From positions 66,703-130,702 of the forward strand of contig CAJGBV010000002.1 in NCBI GenBank assembly GCA_904501755.1: DNA of 64,000 bases. Direction: 5' to 3'. Positions 60,520 through 64,000 of the stretch are shown here, piece after piece. The notes below the pieces were generated by a model, which worked only from the letters and a program-made list of their open reading frames with translations, ran no database searches and was not told where the DNA came from. A program made the translations under genes and the position numbers. This stretch comes from Clostridiaceae bacterium (GTDB taxonomy: Bacteria > Bacillota > Clostridia > Oscillospirales > Acutalibacteraceae). Position 1 is the first letter of the stretch, and every line of letters begins with the position of its first letter.

Positions 60520-61752
60520 ATGAAATACAATACTATAATTGTTGGCGGCGGAGCTTCGGGAATGTGTGCCGCAATTCTTATTAAACGTCAGCTCAAAGAT
60601 GCTCGTGTTCTTATTATTGAAGCGCTTGACAGGGTTTGCAAAAAGCTTATAGTTACAGGCAACGGCAGATGCAATATAACAAATAAATTTTTACAGTTTT
60701 CATCATATCATTCCGAGGTAGACGATTTTTGTCATAACGCACTTTCAAAGTATGGTTATAATTTCACTGAAGAATTTTTTGAAAGCATTGGCATACCTTT
60801 TTTCGAGGGTGATAATGGGAAAATGTATCCATTCAGCCTACAAGCTTCTTCGGTTGTGGATGCACTGCGTCTTGAGGTTAGTCGTCTTAATATAAATATT
60901 ATCAGTGGTGTTAAAGCAGAGAAAATTATTTGTGAAAATAATGAATATACTATCACCTGCAACGATGGTGAATTTAGCGGTGAAAATGTTATTATTGCTA
61001 CCGGCGGTATTGCCGGAGGTGATAAATTAGGCTCATTCGGTTCGGGTTTTAATATTCTCCAAAAGCTCGGTTATAAGCTTGTTAAACCTACTGCCTCTAT
61101 TGTACAATTGGTTACCGATACTAAACCCATATCTGCATTAAACGGTATAAAAATTGATGCTCAAGTTACTTCCTATGCTGACGATAAAAAGATTCGCAGT
61201 GAGAGGGGAGAGCTACTGTTTACGAAATTTGGTATTTCAGGCCCACCTGTACTTCAGATTTCAAGATTTGCAGAAAAACTAAGTGGCACAAAAACCGTTA
61301 AAATTAATATGCTTCCTGATTTTAGCTATAATGAAGTTGTTGATATGCTCATTAACAGAAGAAATCTGTTGCGTGACAGAACAACAGAGCATTTCTTTGT
61401 GGGTTTGTTTCCTAAAATGGTTGGGCATACCATTCTTAAACAGTGTGATATTAAGCTGACCTATCCGGTGTGCGATTTGACCGACAAAGATATGAGAAGT
61501 CTTGCCGAGTGTATATGTAAATTTACTCTGGCTGTCTATGGCACTAACGGAATCAAAAATGCTCAGGTTACCGCAGGGGGTATTTCTACAAAGGACTTTT
61601 CCGATTTTACTATGGAATCCACAAAACATAAAGGACTTTATGCTATTGGTGAGGTGCTTGATGTCGACGGTGACTGCGGCGGATATAATTTGCAATGGGC
61701 ATGGTCAAGTGCCGCATGTGCAGCAGAAGGGATAGCTGATAAATACAAATGA
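60520..61752 (+). CDS. NAD(P)/FAD-dependent oxidoreductase, HI0933/BaiN type
   Basis: Flavoprotein of 410 residues. 'IIVGGGASGMCAAILIKRQ' binds FAD, followed by 'LIVTGNGRCNITNKF' and 'VIIATGGIAGGDKLGSFGSG', with 'DVDGDCGGYNLQWAWSSA' closing the fold. This is the HI0933/YhiN/BaiN family; one member reduces bile-acid intermediates in gut clostridia, but the general substrate is unknown. It overlaps the next flavoprotein gene by 4 bases. Confidence 0.88.
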   Translation: MKYNTIIVGGGASGMCAAILIKRQLKDARVLIIEALDRVCKKLIVTGNGRCNITNKFLQFSSYHSEVDDFCHNALSKYGYNFTEEFFESIGIPFFEGDNGKMYPFSLQASSVVDALRLEVSRLNINIISGVKAEKIICENNEYTITCNDGEFSGENVIIATGGIAGGDKLGSFGSGFNILQKLGYKLVKPTASIVQLVTDTKPISALNGIKIDAQVTSYADDKKIRSERGELLFTKFGISGPPVLQISRFAEKLSGTKTVKINMLPDFSYNEVVDMLINRRNLLRDRTTEHFFVGLFPKMVGHTILKQCDIKLTYPVCDLTDKDMRSLAECICKFTLAVYGTNGIKNAQVTAGGISTKDFSDFTMESTKHKGLYAIGEVLDVDGDCGGYNLQWAWSSAACAAEGIADKYK

Positions 61753-63317
61753 TAATAATACAAAACGTTTTTTTACCTCTTGATACCGATTTTAACGATG
61801 TTTCGACAATAGTGTCATCAGTTCTGAAAATCGACAGAAATAATATTATTTTTTCTCAGCTTTACAAAAAATCAGTTGATGCACGAAATAAAAATAATGT
61901 TTGCTTTTGTTGTTCATTTACCGCAAACTTAGAAAGTTCCATTGAAAAGAAACTTGTTAAACGGAAAAATGTTGATTATTTCAGAAAAGAAAAATATAAT
62001 TGGCAGATAAACTGTAATAATAAAAAGCGTCCTGTTGTTGTTGGTTTTGGACCCGCGGGTATGTTTGCGGCTTTACTTCTTGCACGTTCAGGAATGAAGC
62101 CTCTTGTTCTGGAGCGTGGAAGTGATGTGGATACACGAACAAAGAAGATCAAGGATTTTTTTGAAAATGGTATTCTTGATCCTGACTCCAACATTCAATT
62201 CGGAGAGGGCGGTGCAGGTACTTTTTCAGACGGAAAACTTAACACAGGAATTAAAAATAACCGATGCCGTGCCGTTATTGAAGCATTTTATGAATTTGGT
62301 GCAAATGAAGATATTTTATATGACGCAAAACCACATATTGGTACAGATATTCTCTGCAAAATAGTAAAAAATTTCAGAAATGAGATAATTAAACTTGGCG
62401 GTCAGGTTTGCTTTGATACCAAGGTTACTGACTTGATTTTTGATGATAAAGGTATAAGTGGTGTTATTGCTGATGGAGAGGTTATAACAGCAGAGAGCGT
62501 TATTCTTTGCACAGGTCATTCTGCAAGAGATATATTTTCTCTGTTAAAGGATAAAAATGTTGCATTGCAGCGCAAACCTTTTGCAATGGGTGTTAGAATT
62601 GAACATCTTCAAAAAGATATAAATTCTGCTCTTTACGGCGATTTTTCCGAGCATCCTGCTTTATCTGCCGCACCTTATAAATTAGCGGTACATCTTGATA
62701 ATAAGAGAGGTCTTTATACGTTTTGCATGTGTCCCGGCGGTGAGGTTGTAAACGCATCGAGTGAGCCTGACGGAATTGCTGTTAATGGTATGAGCTATAA
62801 TGCAAGAAACGGCAAGAATGCTAATAGTGCGCTTCTTGTAGGTGTTTCTCCCGAAGATTTGAACGGCGATGATGTTCTCGAGGGATGCCGTCTTCAGTTA
62901 GAAATAGAGAAAAAGGCTTATAATATCGCAAAAGGTAAGGTTCCTATTACTACCGTAGGCCATTTTATTTACGGCGAAGAAGCTAAGTTTGGCAAAGTAT
63001 TACCTACTGTAAAGCCTGAAACGGTATTTACTGATTTTAGTCTTATACTCCCTGAATTTATTTGTGATACTTTGAAGAAGGGAATACCTCTTCTTGATAA
63101 AAAATTAAAAGGATTTGCTGATAAAGAAGCAATACTTATTGCCCCCGAAACACGAAGTTCATCACCTGTTCGTATTTTAAGAAATGAAAAATGTGAATGT
63201 GTAAGCATAAAGGGCTTATTTCCTTGTGGCGAAGGTGCCGGTTATGCCGGCGGAATTGTATCTGCGGCGGTTGATGGACTTTTGTGCGCTGAAGAGCTTA
63301 TAAAATCTATTGTATAA
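61749..63317 (+). CDS. FAD-dependent dehydrogenase (COG2509 type)
   Basis: Flavoprotein of 522 residues. An N-terminal region of about 95 residues precedes the FAD motif 'VVGFGPAGMFAALLLARSG'. Later blocks are 'NIQFGEGGAGTFSDGKLNTG', 'LCTGHSARDIFSLL', 'FAMGVRIEHLQKDIN' and 'LFPCGEGAGYAGGIVSAAVD'. The family is uncharacterised, often annotated as a dehydrogenase. Coupled to the preceding BaiN-like gene (ATGA overlap), so the two may act together. Confidence 0.88.
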   Translation: MIIIQNVFLPLDTDFNDVSTIVSSVLKIDRNNIIFSQLYKKSVDARNKNNVCFCCSFTANLESSIEKKLVKRKNVDYFRKEKYNWQINCNNKKRPVVVGFGPAGMFAALLLARSGMKPLVLERGSDVDTRTKKIKDFFENGILDPDSNIQFGEGGAGTFSDGKLNTGIKNNRCRAVIEAFYEFGANEDILYDAKPHIGTDILCKIVKNFRNEIIKLGGQVCFDTKVTDLIFDDKGISGVIADGEVITAESVILCTGHSARDIFSLLKDKNVALQRKPFAMGVRIEHLQKDINSALYGDFSEHPALSAAPYKLAVHLDNKRGLYTFCMCPGGEVVNASSEPDGIAVNGMSYNARNGKNANSALLVGVSPEDLNGDDVLEGCRLQLEIEKKAYNIAKGKVPITTVGHFIYGEEAKFGKVLPTVKPETVFTDFSLILPEFICDTLKKGIPLLDKKLKGFADKEAILIAPETRSSSPVRILRNEKCECVSIKGLFPCGEGAGYAGGIVSAAVDGLLCAEELIKSIV

Positions 63318-63404
63318 AATAATACAAAATAATTCATTCAAACGGTGCTTTTATTGTATTTTGTTCCAAATTGTGCTGTATGACAAAAAAATAACAAAAA
63401 GGTC

Positions 63405-63433
63405 TTGAAAAATTGCTAACTTTAGGATAGAAT
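63405..63433 (+). promoter_or_regulatory. Promoter of gap
   Basis: TTGAAA (63405-63410), a 17-base spacer and TAGAAT (63428-63433), about 42 bases before the start; an AGGAGG site follows. Confidence 0.7.
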
Positions 63434-63474
63434 AGTAAAGGCAAAACTTGAAAAAATTTTAGGAGGTTTTTCTA

Positions 63475-64000
63475 ATGGTTAAAGTTGCTATTAATGGTTT
63501 TGGCCGTATCGGCCGTCTGGCTTTCAGACAAATGTTCGGTGCAGAAGGTTATGAAGTTGTTGCTATTAACGACCTCACCAGCCCTGCAATGCTTGCTCAT
63601 CTTCTTAAGTATGACTCTGCACAGGGTAGATATGCTCTTGCTGATACTGTAGTTGCTGGCGAAGACAGCATTACTGTTGATGGTAAGGTTATCAAAATTT
63701 ATGCTGAAAAAGATGCTGCTAATCTTCCTTGGGGTGAAATCGGCGTTGATGTTGTTCTCGAGTGTACCGGTTTCTACTGCTCAAAAGAAAAGTCACAGGC
63801 TCATATTGATGCCGGTGCTAAGAAGGTTGTTATTTCTGCTCCTGCAGGTAAAGATCTTCCTACTATCGTTTACAGCGTAAACGAAGATACTCTTACTGCT
63901 GAAGATAAGATTATCTCTGCTGCATCCTGCACAACTAACTGTCTTGCTCCTATGGCTGACACTCTTAACAAGTATGCTCCTATTCAGAGTGGTATCATGA
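63475..64000 (+). CDS. gap: Glyceraldehyde-3-phosphate dehydrogenase, partial
   Basis: Glycolytic enzyme oxidising glyceraldehyde 3-phosphate with NAD; the first 175 residues are present and the gene runs off the right edge. 'VKVAINGFGRIGRLAF' is the NAD-binding start, and 'SAASCTTNCLAPM' contains the catalytic Cys. 'HLLKYDSAQGRY' is also typical. The start ATG 63475 follows AGGAGG; codon use suggests high expression. Confidence 0.97.
   Translation, partial: MVKVAINGFGRIGRLAFRQMFGAEGYEVVAINDLTSPAMLAHLLKYDSAQGRYALADTVVAGEDSITVDGKVIKIYAEKDAANLPWGEIGVDVVLECTGFYCSKEKSQAHIDAGAKKVVISAPAGKDLPTIVYSVNEDTLTAEDKIISAASCTTNCLAPMADTLNKYAPIQSGIM

Noticed and set aside
1..64000. CRISPR arrays, prophage, insertion sequences or a defence island.
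   Set aside because: No regularly spaced repeats, transposase, integrase or known defence proteins were found; gene content is ordinary chromosomal.

Overview
This window reads as chromosomal core DNA of an AT-rich, endospore-forming, anaerobic Clostridium-class Bacillota. The evidence is direct: a GerA-type germinant receptor operon, dipicolinate synthase (spoVFAB), spoIIR, yabP/yabQ, a SpoVB/YabM-like flippase, strong GAGG-type Shine-Dalgarno sites, and the Bacillus-like order yabM-mazG-(hup)-rqcP-yabP-yabQ-divIC-yabR. A gut Oscillospirales/Ruminococcaceae origin is my inference from gene style (HemZ, TSCPD, UPF0210/ACT pair, rhamnose and uronate use), not something the sequence proves.

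Layout. 1-2.5 kb: germination operon on the minus strand, running off the left edge. 2.6-9.7 kb: recJ, relA/spoT, dtd, a metallo-beta-lactamase hydrolase and hemZ, almost without gaps. 9.7-15.3 kb: nucleosidase, flippase, mazG, HU, rqcP, sporulation genes, divIC, S1 protein. 15.3-20.3 kb: fumarase alpha subunit, RNA methyltransferase, lipid kinase, groESL. 20.4-22 kb: tRNA-Leu and pepD. 22-28.9 kb: the most accessory-looking part, with uronate isomerase (minus), a decayed glycosidase-like remnant, a phosphatase/AraC pair and rhaA-rhaD-rhaB for L-rhamnose. 28.9-32.1 kb: XRE regulator, tRNA-Thr, spoVFAB and cca. 32.2-39.7 kb: murC, a class A PBP, UPF0210/ACT proteins, ispE. 39.7-47.2 kb: spoIIR, L31, YigZ, dgt, dnaG-rpoD, TSCPD protein, an unrecognised protein, an amidase and a small membrane protein. 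47.2-54.7 kb: trmO-maf, a D-lactate-type dehydrogenase, an RpiR regulator with an OPA-type transporter, topB and a class B sortase. 54.8-64 kb: a long type-2-like ileS, tRNA-Pro, DUF421 protein, comM, two FAD-dependent oxidoreductases and the start of gap.

The genes serve replication and transcription (dnaG, rpoD, recJ, topB), stringent response, wall synthesis (murC, PBP, flippase), translation and tRNA maintenance (cca, trmO, dtd, rqcP, ileS), sporulation/germination, and sugar use (rha, uxaC).

No phage, insertion sequence, CRISPR array, defence island or large riboswitch was found. I did not find a convincing new multi-gene system. The observations worth following are regulatory: divergent promoters sharing one palindromic -35, inverted repeats flanking the rha promoter, a putative XRE operator lying on a tRNA promoter, hairpins over ribosome-binding sites, and hairpins placed just before downstream genes. 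There are also a few unusual proteins: a one-domain GerC, an orphan fumarase alpha subunit, an amidase lacking its first zinc motif, and an unknown protein after rpoD.
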